NCBI GenBank assembly: GCA_030603665.1
Contig: JAUVXJ010000003.1
Span: 21,377-85,376, forward strand
DNA from: Chloroflexota bacterium
Lineage (GTDB): Bacteria; Chloroflexota; Anaerolineae; UBA7937; B3-Chlor
DNA: 64,000 nt
Direction: 5' to 3'
A program made the position numbers and the translations under genes. Each line of letters begins with the position of its first letter. Positions within the stretch are counted from its first letter, which is position 1. The notes under the pieces were generated by a model that did not search any database, was not told where the DNA came from, and worked only from the letters and a program-made list of their open reading frames with translations. This document shows, piece by piece, positions 8,232 through 15,553 of this stretch.

Positions 8232-8377
8232 CTCCTGGTGCTCACGGATAGAAGCGCGATGCCGGTCAGCGCAAGACTGGCGGCGAGCCATGCTGAGAAG
8301 CTTGTGTGTAAGAACAGGATCGTCAATGCGGCTAGGACCAGCAGGACTATGCCTGCGAAGAGACGGCTTCGTTTCAC
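8228..8377 (-). CDS. Small single- or double-pass membrane protein (49 aa)
   Basis: The GTG at 8377 has AAGGAG at good spacing. The product starts VKRSRLFAGIVLLVLAALTI and continues with a second hydrophobic stretch around WLAASLALTGIALLSV before a basic tail. It looks like a genuine small membrane protein. It begins right after the attC-like site at 8401-8524 and leads into the MFS gene, possibly as a small partner of the transporter. Confidence 0.5.
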   Translation of the reverse strand: MKRSRLFAGIVLLVLAALTILFLHTSFSAWLAASLALTGIALLSVSTRR

Positions 8378-8400
8378 TCTCCGGCGCTCCTTGCTGGGAA

Positions 8401-8524
8401 GCCTAAAGGCTCTGAGCTGAGCGGCCGGGGTTCACCATCTCACATCCTTGTCTTGCTGCAGGGATCTCGATTCCCTCTTGCGCTTGCCGCTCAATCCCCG
8501 GTCCGCTCCAGCGAGTGGTTAGAC
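8401..8524 (-). other. attC recombination site 1
   Basis: On the minus strand R'' is GTCTAAC (8518-8524). L'' is CTGGAGCGGACCGGGG and L' is CCCCGGCCGCTCAG, which pair over 14 bp leaving one G and one A extrahelical. R' is degenerate (TTTAGGC, 8401-8407). The CPBP stop codon TAA lies inside R'', a classic cassette arrangement. The variable centre contains GGGAATCGAG, shared with site 2. Confidence 0.82.
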
Positions 8525-9343
8525 TGGCGATTTTGGTGCTGTATTCTCCCTCGACCGCCATCGGTTTATGACTACTCCCAAGAGGCCAAAGAACGCGATC
8601 ATGAAGAGGCCATCCACACCGACTGAGCCGAGATACTCCTTACCTGCTGAGAACGAGACAAATCCTGCGACCAGTGGATTCGCGATCGAATTGCCAACCC
8701 AGTGCATGAGCACAGCTGGCCAGAAGGTAGCCGTAAGTATCCTGATCCCGCCATAGACTATCGAAAAGGCAAACGCGCCGAGAAAGAGTCTGGGAATGTA
8801 CGTTGTCAGGCCTTCCGTGGAGTAGGATGAGAGTTCACGAATATAGGGCAGATGCCATGAAGCCCACACGACCGCAACGAGAGCGTGTGCGACGTATACA
8901 TTGATTCCCAGTGAATACATCTTCGGAGCAAGGTATCCGCGCCATCCGACTTCTTCAAAGAGCGCGAAAAAGAAGAAGATCACCGTCGCTGGCAGCGCGG
9001 CCTGGATATATAGCCCCATCGAGAACTCGGAGACTGAGGAGGCCGAAATCAAAGAGCCAACAAGTAGCGCAAGCGCAATCGCGACGGGGTAGGCCAGCAA
9101 ACTGACTAAGTACCAGCGGACATTCTTTCTGATTGTTGGCTTGGCCCCTAGGTCAGACCAATCTCTGGTCACTGCGCGCATCAGCACCGACACGAGTATT
9201 GGAGCAGTCCCCCAAATCAGGAATCCGAGGCCCGGTGAAGTTGGATCACCTCCCAACAACGGGCCGATCCACGCCACCACATTTACGAGAACTGAAAAGA
9301 TCACGATGTACCGGATTGTTTTCTTGCGTTCCGAATCGTTCAT
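8519..9343 (-). CDS. CPBP-family intramembrane metalloprotease (CAAX protease/bacteriocin-processing type)
   Basis: This 274-aa polytopic protein has at least six hydrophobic helices and the ABI/CPBP motifs: EEVGWRG (motif 1, E130-E131 and R135), WASWHLP (motif 2, H164), and a third segment with LMHWVGNS near 213-219. These coordinate the active-site metal in the membrane. Family members cleave prenylated or peptide substrates, and some give bacteriocin immunity. ATG 9343 is preferred over the GTG at 9352 because AGGGAG sits 8 nt before it. It is the payload of a cassette bounded by attC sites at 9415-9504 and 8401-8524. Confidence 0.9.
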   Translation of the reverse strand: MNDSERKKTIRYIVIFSVLVNVVAWIGPLLGGDPTSPGLGFLIWGTAPILVSVLMRAVTRDWSDLGAKPTIRKNVRWYLVSLLAYPVAIALALLVGSLISASSVSEFSMGLYIQAALPATVIFFFFALFEEVGWRGYLAPKMYSLGINVYVAHALVAVVWASWHLPYIRELSSYSTEGLTTYIPRLFLGAFAFSIVYGGIRILTATFWPAVLMHWVGNSIANPLVAGFVSFSAGKEYLGSVGVDGLFMIAFFGLLGVVINRWRSRENTAPKSPV

Positions 9344-9414
9344 CTTGCGCACTCCCTTTGTGTTCGTTGGTCTAGCACGTGACTGCTAATGAATTGCTGC
9401 ACCGGGGAATCGCC

Positions 9415-9504
9415 GCCTAACAACCTCGAGCTGAGCGGCCCCGCAGCACTACCTCGATTCCCTTTCTCGTCCCGCGTGGGGTCCGCTCCAGAAAGTTGTT
9501 TGGC
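9415..9504 (-). other. attC recombination site 2
   Basis: On the minus strand R'' is GCCAAAC (9498-9504, one base off consensus) and R' is a perfect GTTAGGC (9415-9421). L'' CTGGAGCGGACCCC pairs with L' GGGGCCGCTCAG over 12 bp, with the same extrahelical G and A as in site 1. Total length is 90 bp. It lies 7 nt after the stop of the acetyltransferase gene. Confidence 0.85.
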
Positions 9505-9511
9505 TGCGCCC

Positions 9512-10156
9512 TCAAGCCTTCCCAAGGATGGAATTAGGATGATCCAGGTAGTCTTGCACTTCTGTATAGAATCTCCCCACGTGGATTCCATCAATCAGTG
9601 CATGGTGTTTATGCACGCTCAACGGCATCTTCAGGAAGTTGCCCTCTTCGAAGAACTTCCCCCACGCCAACCGCGGCACCGAATCCGCTGGATCCAAATG
9701 CATGGCATGTTGAACGCTGGTGAACGACACCCAGGGTACCGCCGTCATGTACAGTAAGTCGTCTTGTCCTGGTTCGTCCTCCAGCGTGGGATTCTCTTGC
9801 ACATAAGCGATCTTCTCCGCAGCTCTGGCAACAAACTCCGCGAAGTCCTCAGCATAGTCAAACGTACAGAAGCTGAACAGATCCTCAGCCGCCAGAATCG
9901 TCGTGGATGGGTGTACGATCTCGTGCTCGACCACGCTTCCCTCTCGAATGCGATACCGGAACTCAGGAATCGCGTTTGCTGCTCGTGAGAGCACGTATAC
10001 GATGGCGAGGGTGATTGAATGGCCACGCTGCTTCACGGCTGGATAGAACGTGATCAGGTCTACATCTGCGCATAGACCGCTGTGTGGATGGTCGAGGGCG
10101 CTGAAGAACTCGAAGTGTTTGCGTCGTGGCCAAGTCTGTTTGTCAATATGGCGCAT
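9512..10156 (-). CDS. Chloramphenicol acetyltransferase-family protein
   Basis: The 214-aa protein matches classical (type A) CAT in length and layout. The N-terminus reads WPRRKHFEFFSALDHPH, the middle contains PWVSFTSVQHAM (active-site serine region), and the C-terminus has the catalytic motif HHALIDGIHVGRFY (from residue 184), with the family HHxxxDG signature. It would transfer an acetyl group from acetyl-CoA to a hydroxyl acceptor. Whether chloramphenicol is the substrate is uncertain, since many cassette-borne homologues are untested. ATG 10156 has GGGAGG 6 nt upstream. It is bounded by attC-like sites on both sides. Confidence 0.88.
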   Translation of the reverse strand: MRHIDKQTWPRRKHFEFFSALDHPHSGLCADVDLITFYPAVKQRGHSITLAIVYVLSRAANAIPEFRYRIREGSVVEHEIVHPSTTILAAEDLFSFCTFDYAEDFAEFVARAAEKIAYVQENPTLEDEPGQDDLLYMTAVPWVSFTSVQHAMHLDPADSVPRLAWGKFFEEGNFLKMPLSVHKHHALIDGIHVGRFYTEVQDYLDHPNSILGKA

Positions 10157-10214
10157 ACTGCCCTCCCAGATTGATGCGCAAATACACCTTCGAACGCCGA
10201 ATCGATCTTGCGCA

Positions 10215-10335
10215 GTCTACCGGTTGCCAGCTCAGCGGTCCGTACCGCTACATTCAACCGTCATCACCGATCTGCCTGGAAGAATCGGTCGACCCGGCCC
10301 CCTCGCCCCCAGGTTCTGCCGCAGCCAGTTGCGAC
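10215..10335 (-). other. Degenerate attC-like site 3
   Basis: A site is expected here, between the SnoaL-like stop (10343) and the acetyltransferase start (10156). The minus strand has GTCGCAAC (10328-10335) as a possible R'', and CCGCTGAGCTGGCAACCG followed by GTAGAC (10215-10220) as L' and R'. The L''/L' pairing is imperfect (GGCTGCGG against CCGCTGAGC). The position 7 nt after the stop codon supports it; the arms have decayed. Confidence 0.5.
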
Positions 10336-10342
10336 GCCAATC

Positions 10343-10741
10343 CTAGTCTTCATAGAACTCGTCAAAAGCGTACTGATCCGCGGGGATGGAGTCCCCTTCC
10401 GCGAGCTTTCCACCCCGGAACCGGAAGACGACGGCCTCGTAGCTATCAAACTGACGACCGTCGGGGCGACTGGCGGTGAGGCGGGCGTACAGAATGACAT
10501 GGTCGCCGCCGGATAAGAGGACTTCGGGCTCCACTCTCATGGTATCCCCAGTCAGATCCCTTACTCGCTGTAGCGCCTTGGCCATCTCCTCCAGGCCGGT
10601 GAAAGTTCCGCTCACCTGAGAGCGTCCCCTGATGACGTACTTGACATCAGGGTGCAGACCCTTGGTCAGAGCCTCCATGTCGTTGGAGTTGAAGGCTTGC
10701 AGAACGGCCCTCAGTGTTTGGACATTCTTCTGTTCAACCAT
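10343..10741 (-). CDS. SnoaL-like / NTF2-fold protein
   Basis: This 132-aa alpha+beta-cone protein contains LRAVLQAFNSNDMEALTKGL, HPDVKYVIRG, FTGLEEMAKALQRV, HVILYARLTASRPDG and YEAVVFRFRGGKLAEGDSI, the order typical of SnoaL-like polyketide-cyclase and ketosteroid-isomerase relatives. Such proteins bind small hydrophobic ligands, and many are enzymes. ATG 10741 is preferred because GGAGG precedes it by 4 nt; a frame extension further upstream is not needed by the fold. This family is frequent among environmental gene cassettes, which fits the flanking attC sites. Confidence 0.87.
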   Translation of the reverse strand: MVEQKNVQTLRAVLQAFNSNDMEALTKGLHPDVKYVIRGRSQVSGTFTGLEEMAKALQRVRDLTGDTMRVEPEVLLSGGDHVILYARLTASRPDGRQFDSYEAVVFRFRGGKLAEGDSIPADQYAFDEFYED

Positions 10742-10804
10742 GTCGCCTCCCCTGGACCAAGTTGGCATAACGGAGCGGCGAATGCCCTAGAAGCATTCCA
10801 CACG

Positions 10805-10928
10805 ACGACGAACGTCAGCCGCCGCGCTGGTGCGTGATGCTCAAGGTCACCACAGAACCAACTTCAATCCGGGTGTGGCCGTCCACTTGCGCACGCGCAG
10901 CGCGGTCGGCTGCAGCGAATGGTTAGGC
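10805..10928 (-). other. attC recombination site 4 (decayed R')
   Basis: On the minus strand R'' is a perfect GCCTAAC (10922-10928). L'' CTGCAGCCGACCGCGCTG pairs with L' CAGCGCGGCGGCTG over 14 bp, leaving G and A unpaired at the same positions as in sites 1 and 2. No consensus R' follows L'; GTTCGTC (10806-10812) is the nearest candidate. The left boundary is therefore approximate. Confidence 0.72.
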
Positions 10929-10999
10929 TGCCAATCCCTGGACAATGTATGGAGCTTGTTTCTAGAACGACCATTCGAGCTTAGAGCCTTTCACAAGAA

Positions 11000-11089
11000 T
11001 CACGTACCTGGCTTTGAGAATTGGATATATCCAAATCCAGTGACCAGTACAAGATAGACTGCCACAGCCAGCCAACCCAGAACATTCAT
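11000..11089 (-). CDS. Possible 29-aa membrane peptide
   Basis: A short frame encodes MNVLGWLAVAVYLVLVTGFG plus nine residues. It is the only candidate payload of the stretch between attC site 4 and the next gene. The ribosome-binding site is weak (CAGGTC). The rest of 10929-11140 shows nothing recognisable. Confidence 0.25.
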   Translation of the reverse strand: MNVLGWLAVAVYLVLVTGFGYIQFSKPGT

Positions 11090-11140
11090 CTGACCTGTAA
11101 GCGTACCCTACACTGAAACCAGGAACCCGCATGAATCCGC

Positions 11141-11863
11141 TCAAGCAACCCTCAGAGCATAGACAATTCCTGCTGGATTGTCCTCGCCAGATGCGCCTTC
11201 CTTACCCGGGTCATTGGTGATCTCCATATGTATCACGTTGTTCCATCTCCGCAGAAAAGGCGCAAAGTACACCGTGGTCGGAACGTGAGAGAAGCGGATG
11301 TTCTCCGCCACAAGCTGTCCGTTGACATACACGTTGACGGAATCATCGACCATCAGGGTCAAGGTCGCATTGGTCACGCCGTGGCTGGACCGAAGAAGCC
11401 AGAAGTCCAAGCGATGCCAGAGGGTTTGCCCTCGCTGGGCCTCCTGGTCGCTTGGTTTCTTCTTGTTCCAGATCCATTTTGCCCCCTCTATGGGTTTCCA
11501 CGCATGGTATGGTGGTTCGCATTCGGTTGGGTCATCATAGGGACCATCACGATTGCCGGAGAACCCTCCCGTCTGCCCACTGAACTTGGTCACTGTATAT
11601 TCGTATCGCACCAGGAGCACAATTGTTGCCAGGCCGACAATGAGGATGGGACCCCAGGAAGGCCCCGTGCTGGAGTAGACGAGCCAGGCGACGAAAAGGA
11701 GCAGCCCCGAAACCATCAGCTCGCAGTGCCTGTCGAGCAGACGTCGAATGGGCACCTTGCCCACACGTGCTGCGATGTAAGTGATGGTCAAAGGGACCAG
11801 GGATAAGGCTATCACGTTTACGATGATATAGAGTGGGTTGCCCCAGTCGGCCTCCCCATTCAT
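11141..11863 (-). CDS. Membrane-anchored protein with jelly-roll (galactose-binding-like) C-terminal domain
   Basis: From ATG 11863 the 240-aa product has about three N-terminal hydrophobic helices (12-30, 50-65, 70-85) and a C-terminal beta-sandwich. The latter has AKWIWNKKKPSDQEAQRGQT, TLTLMVDDSVNVYVNGQLVA, FAPFLRRWNNVIHMEITND and PAGIVYALRVA, the pattern of the carbohydrate-binding-like domain in rhamnosidase N-termini and related surface proteins. It is probably exposed outside the membrane and binds glycan or protein. The longer frame upstream of 11863 overlaps the next gene and was not used. I see no attC arm at its 3' end, so it is not counted as a cassette. Confidence 0.75.
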   Translation of the reverse strand: MNGEADWGNPLYIIVNVIALSLVPLTITYIAARVGKVPIRRLLDRHCELMVSGLLLFVAWLVYSSTGPSWGPILIVGLATIVLLVRYEYTVTKFSGQTGGFSGNRDGPYDDPTECEPPYHAWKPIEGAKWIWNKKKPSDQEAQRGQTLWHRLDFWLLRSSHGVTNATLTLMVDDSVNVYVNGQLVAENIRFSHVPTTVYFAPFLRRWNNVIHMEITNDPGKEGASGEDNPAGIVYALRVA

Positions 11864-11954
11864 GTTCGTCCAACCTCGTCTCTTTTTGCCTTGTGAACCA
11901 GGCTTCCGTCGATCTCCGGACCCATGGGACCACCGGGGCCGCTGACAGGTTGTG

Positions 11955-13385
11955 TCACGGCAACCGCTGGGTCCAATCCGCTGGCAACTCGATGAGGAAC
12001 ATCTCCACCTCGCCCGTGCCGGATCGACCCCAATTCGTAGTGAACACGACTCGCGTGAAATCAGCGTTGACGCTGGCCTGCGGCTCGGCCCAGTAGTCGT
12101 GCTCCTGCTCCTCGTCAACGAGGGAGTTGGTATGCGCCAAGCGCACCACACGCCCCTCGGGCCTCAACTCGACAGCGAAGACCTGATGGTCCATCCAGGT
12201 GTTGGACGCCGGATCGCCGCCGTAGGTGGAAACCAGAGCCCAGCCGGGCCGCGAGAAGGAGCATCCGGAGAAATGAAAGCCGATCGATCCGTGGCTGAAG
12301 TCGATGGGCCACAGAGGGGTCACCGCGCCGATGGCGAGATCAAGCATGGAGATGCTGTCCTCATCGACGTCCTGGAAGATGATCACCTCGCGACTGTCGG
12401 CGTCCAGGGCCGGGTCGTAGTGCCCGATGATGCGCAGCAGACTCCGGCCATTAGCGAGGTCTCGATCATATACCATCAGACCACACGGCTGCGCGTCGCT
12501 TCCCAACTCGCCGTGCTCGCAGTACCGGTCGAACGAGGCCAGGAAGTAGTTCCCCAGCGGGCTGATGGCCACGTGGTCGATTCCATCCTCTACACCGGGC
12601 ACGCCTCGGAGGTCGCGATGGGCTATCAGGCGGTCCGTGTTGAGATCGTAGACCAGAAAGGCGACCGCCTCCCACTCCTCATCGACGGCCATCAGGCCCC
12701 AGTAGCGGCCATCGGCCGAGGGTCTGCCTTCGTGCCGGGTCCATACCGCGGCAAGCGTCTGGCCAGGGAAGTCGTTGGCGAATTCGTGCACCAGCCTCTC
12801 CTCTCCTACCTCGACGTCGTATGCCATCAGTCGCGTCTCATCGAGATAGTAGAGCAGGTCGGGGTCGGCCGGGTCCCAGCGGGGCTCCACTTCGAGAGGT
12901 AGTTCTGCCAGCGGCAGGAGAGTCTGTGCATCATACAGGTACCACGTCGCTTCCACGCCGCGCACCAGAACCAGGCTACCGTCCGCATTGAACGACTGCA
13001 CGCGCGAGTACTCGTTCTTCAGGCCCGGTGACTCGTCGTCAGGCGATAGGTCGGTCGTTCGATCGGAGACGCGCACCACGCAGGTCCCGAAAACCGGGTC
13101 GCGGAAAGGAACGCGGGCAGATGGTTCCACATCGGTCGGGGCCTGGCGCACTTCTAGATCTGTAATCAAGGGCGGCTGTGGGTCCGCGCAGAGGGGCCCG
13201 CTGGGCAGGGACGGCGGTGTGACGACGGAGGGGCTGCTGCTGGCAGGTGGCGCGGGGGCCTCCGTGGCAGCCGCGGCCTCACTGGGCTCTGGCGTTCCGC
13301 CGGTCTGCAATGGGAGGCCACATACGCTGCAACCCAGGCTTGCCACGGCGGCCAGGATCACTAGAATGCTGAATCTCGTGGTCAT
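11955..13385 (-). CDS. Lipoprotein with beta-propeller-like repeats
   Basis: The 476-aa product starts at ATG 13385 (AAAGGA upstream). It has a lipoprotein signal peptide with lipobox SLGC (residues 15-18), then an Ala/Pro/Ser/Thr linker to about residue 75. The remainder carries repeats such as SFNADGSLVLVRGVEATWYLY, DHVAISPLGNYFLASFD and QASVNADFTRVVFTTNWGRS, in the style of TolB/WD40-like propeller blades. It would sit on the outer face of the membrane. The ligand is unknown. It lies between other secreted-protein genes on the same strand, with little space between them. Confidence 0.78.
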   Translation of the reverse strand: MTTRFSILVILAAVASLGCSVCGLPLQTGGTPEPSEAAAATEAPAPPASSSPSVVTPPSLPSGPLCADPQPPLITDLEVRQAPTDVEPSARVPFRDPVFGTCVVRVSDRTTDLSPDDESPGLKNEYSRVQSFNADGSLVLVRGVEATWYLYDAQTLLPLAELPLEVEPRWDPADPDLLYYLDETRLMAYDVEVGEERLVHEFANDFPGQTLAAVWTRHEGRPSADGRYWGLMAVDEEWEAVAFLVYDLNTDRLIAHRDLRGVPGVEDGIDHVAISPLGNYFLASFDRYCEHGELGSDAQPCGLMVYDRDLANGRSLLRIIGHYDPALDADSREVIIFQDVDEDSISMLDLAIGAVTPLWPIDFSHGSIGFHFSGCSFSRPGWALVSTYGGDPASNTWMDHQVFAVELRPEGRVVRLAHTNSLVDEEQEHDYWAEPQASVNADFTRVVFTTNWGRSGTGEVEMFLIELPADWTQRLP

Positions 13386-13494
13386 GTTACCGAGTCCTTT
13401 CTCGCACGTCATTGCGGGCCTATGGTGAGCCGCACAGTTGAGCCAGTTGACCGAATGAGCGTCCCTTGGTGCTGCGGGTGCGTCGCGCCCATGC

Positions 13495-14664
13495 TCATAG
13501 CACAGGCTCAACATAGCGATCCAAAGCGCGGTTGCCGACGAAGGGCACAAACCCCAGGTCTCGCGATGCCTGGTAGACCCAGGCCACGTTCTCCGGATTC
13601 AAGGCGTAGTCCACGGTGAAGATGGGCATGCCCTTGCCCTTCGCCAGTGTCAGGTAGCTCAAGTACTCCCCGGTGCTGACGTGCAGAGGGCTGTCGGGCT
13701 CGCTGTCGAAATACCGACGGCAAGGCTCCGATAGTGAGGCGCGGTAGGCATCGGTATCCACCTCCGCGTCGGTGCGGGGCAGAGGGCAGTCTCCCGGAGG
13801 ATCGTTGTCAGCCCCACCGTCGAACCACACCTGTTCCTGAGCGATGGCGTCGATAGCCTCGAGGTATTCGTCGTACTCGGCCAGCTCCGCCGCATTCTGC
13901 GCGATGACCAGACACTCATCGCACCGGCCCTTGATGAAGTCGCTGATATCCCACACCCACCAAATCATCTCCTGGACCGGATCCACATCCTCCGTTGCCG
14001 CGATGGCAATCACATTCTCGTCTGAGTAGGCCTCAACCCAATCCAGGTATACGCCATCGAACCCGCAAACGAGGATCTGTTGCAGGATGCCATCCTCACC
14101 CAGCCAGATCTCCCGCCACTCGTCGTACCAGAAGGCTACGGGAAAGTTGCCCTCCCATCCGTCGGGATCCTCGCCAGCGATCCACTCGGGATTGCCGATC
14201 CCCCAACCATCCTGCCAGTACGTGCGATACTCCTCAGCCTGGCCGAAGTCGATGTAGGCGAGCACCACCTTCGGATGTGGCGCACCATGCAGTCGTCCGA
14301 CAACCTCGGCCATGGGGTAGTCGGTGTTGTTCTCTTCGGAGGGGATGAAGTCCAGCACCACCATGTCGTAATCAGAGGCAGCGATCTGGTCCACAGTGCC
14401 CAGGTCCAGATCAACGTCGATCAGGTACAGCCAGTGGGAGACGTCGGCCAAGGAAGGGAGGCCGGCGGACGATACAGGCTCTCCAGGAGAGTCCGCGTTC
14501 TCTGCCCCTCGTTCAGGGTGTCCAACGATCGAGGCGCTGGGCTCAGGGGTGGGAATCACTTGCTCGGCAGGAGCTAGCGCCGTGAGATCGCAGCCCAGAA
14601 GGAGCGTGCTCAGAAGGGCCACGCTCAGATAGCGTATCGTGAGTGGGCCACGGGCCCGCTTCAT
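13495..14664 (-). CDS. Lipoprotein glycoside hydrolase of the GH114 / MJ1477-TM1410 family
   Basis: The 389-aa protein has a signal peptide ending in the lipobox LLLGC (21-25) and a Pro/Ser-rich linker. A TIM-barrel domain follows with DYDMVVLDFIPSEENNTDYP, PKVVLAYIDFGQAEEYR, FWYDEWREIWLG, GFDGVYLDWVEAY and MPIFTVDYAL. The paired acidic residues (VVLDF and GVYLDWVEAY) match the endo-alpha-1,4-polygalactosaminidase family, which cleaves galactosamine-rich polysaccharide. Substrate here is inferred from family only. GGAGGAGAGGGAG precedes the ATG. It is an exported surface enzyme. Confidence 0.85.
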   Translation of the reverse strand: MKRARGPLTIRYLSVALLSTLLLGCDLTALAPAEQVIPTPEPSASIVGHPERGAENADSPGEPVSSAGLPSLADVSHWLYLIDVDLDLGTVDQIAASDYDMVVLDFIPSEENNTDYPMAEVVGRLHGAPHPKVVLAYIDFGQAEEYRTYWQDGWGIGNPEWIAGEDPDGWEGNFPVAFWYDEWREIWLGEDGILQQILVCGFDGVYLDWVEAYSDENVIAIAATEDVDPVQEMIWWVWDISDFIKGRCDECLVIAQNAAELAEYDEYLEAIDAIAQEQVWFDGGADNDPPGDCPLPRTDAEVDTDAYRASLSEPCRRYFDSEPDSPLHVSTGEYLSYLTLAKGKGMPIFTVDYALNPENVAWVYQASRDLGFVPFVGNRALDRYVEPVL

Positions 14665-14725
14665 CTCCCTCTCCTCCGTTGTACAGAGTGCCGGCCGTTG
14701 CCACTCCTTGCACCGGTTGAGCAGC

Positions 14726-15067
14726 CTAGCACTGCCCCGACAAGGGGATCAGGCACACGAAGCGCAGCACCTCGTCGCCGGTGTTGGTGAACTGGTGTTC
14801 CTCCATGGACGGCACGAAGACGGTGTAGCCCGGGCTCAGGGAGACCTCCCTGCCGCCTCCGTACACCCTCCCCTCCCCGGACAGAATGAAGACCTCGTGC
14901 TCCCAATCGTGGGTGTGCCGGGGCGAGGAAGCTCCCGGCTCCACGTCGAAGACGCGCATCACGAAGTTCGGGGCCTGCTCCTTCTCCCCGATGACGACGC
15001 GAAGGCTCACACCTTCAGCCTCGGTGGTCTTCTCAAGTTTCACATCGGTGTAGTGGCGTGCGATCAT
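14726..15067 (-). CDS. Small cupin-domain protein
   Basis: The 113-aa single-domain cupin has metal ligands visible in PRHTHDWEHEVF (H51, H53, E57) and EEHQF (H91). Strand motifs SGEGRVYGGG and SLSPGYTVFVPS complete the barrel. It probably binds a metal ion and a small ligand in the cytoplasm, as there is no signal peptide. It is preceded by AAAAGGGGAG at good spacing. Specific activity cannot be assigned. Confidence 0.85.
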   Translation of the reverse strand: MIARHYTDVKLEKTTEAEGVSLRVVIGEKEQAPNFVMRVFDVEPGASSPRHTHDWEHEVFILSGEGRVYGGGREVSLSPGYTVFVPSMEEHQFTNTGDEVLRFVCLIPLSGQC

Positions 15068-15553
15068 GTTTCTCCCCTTTTCGGCATTCTACTGTTTGAA
15101 GGTTGTCGCGGCGTCCGTCCCCCAGCGGTCCGAGCGAGGGCGACAAGGCCCGCGGCCAGGTATTGTACCACACCGCACGTGATGGGGCACGCCAATGAGC
15201 GCCGGACTGACCTACCTCGACCTTGCTCAGGACGCGGCTCAGGCTGCGTCCAGCGCCAGGGTCACAGAGTCCCTGCAGGATCGCGCTCCTCTGCGGGACG
15301 CCGCGATTCGCCATTCGGGAGCCGTCTATCTACACCATCACCTGGATAATGCTTGACTATTAGCAGTGGTTATGATATGACAATGACCTTGGTCGACAAT
15401 AGCCTTCAGACCTGTCTGGGTCTTTCGTCTTTGAGCGACGGCCAGCAGCCTCACGTCCTACTGAGATCAAGCGGCCCCATTTGCCAAGCGCTGGGCTGTG
15501 GGGGCGGCATTGCGGTCACGGGAGATAGCATAGCGAAACCGACGGAGGGAGAG
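15068..15553. other. Intergenic region between cupin and beta-helix genes
   Basis: No supported gene. The plus-strand frame upstream of 15554 reads as non-coding. A weak promoter-like pair, TTGACT (15353-15358) and TATGAC (15376-15381) with 17-nt spacing, could serve the beta-helix gene. Confidence 0.4.

Larger units (their letters stand above)
8401..10928 (-). mobile_element. Integrase-less cluster of attC sites (CALIN) with three gene cassettes
   Basis: Three minus-strand genes (CPBP protease, chloramphenicol-acetyltransferase-like, SnoaL-like) alternate with four sites sharing attC architecture in the same orientation: R'' (RYYYAAC type), L'', variable centre, L', R' (GTTRRRY type). Each gene's stop lies at or within 8 nt of the following R''. 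Three sites have a long L''/L' stem with the same two unpaired bases (a G and an A) on the L'' side, the hallmark that integron integrases read. No integrase gene, Pc promoter or attI is visible here. Cassettes measure roughly 1.0, 0.8 and 0.6 kb. Cassettes carrying these three families are common in environmental integrons. Confidence 0.8.

Noticed and set aside
10929..11160. Further attC-like arm (TTGAGCGG near 11135-11142 on the minus strand) that might extend the cassette array
   Set aside because: No R'' or R' box and no complementary arm nearby.
15068..15553. Riboswitch or RNA gene upstream of the beta-helix gene
   Set aside because: No conserved RNA motif or strong fold recognised by eye.
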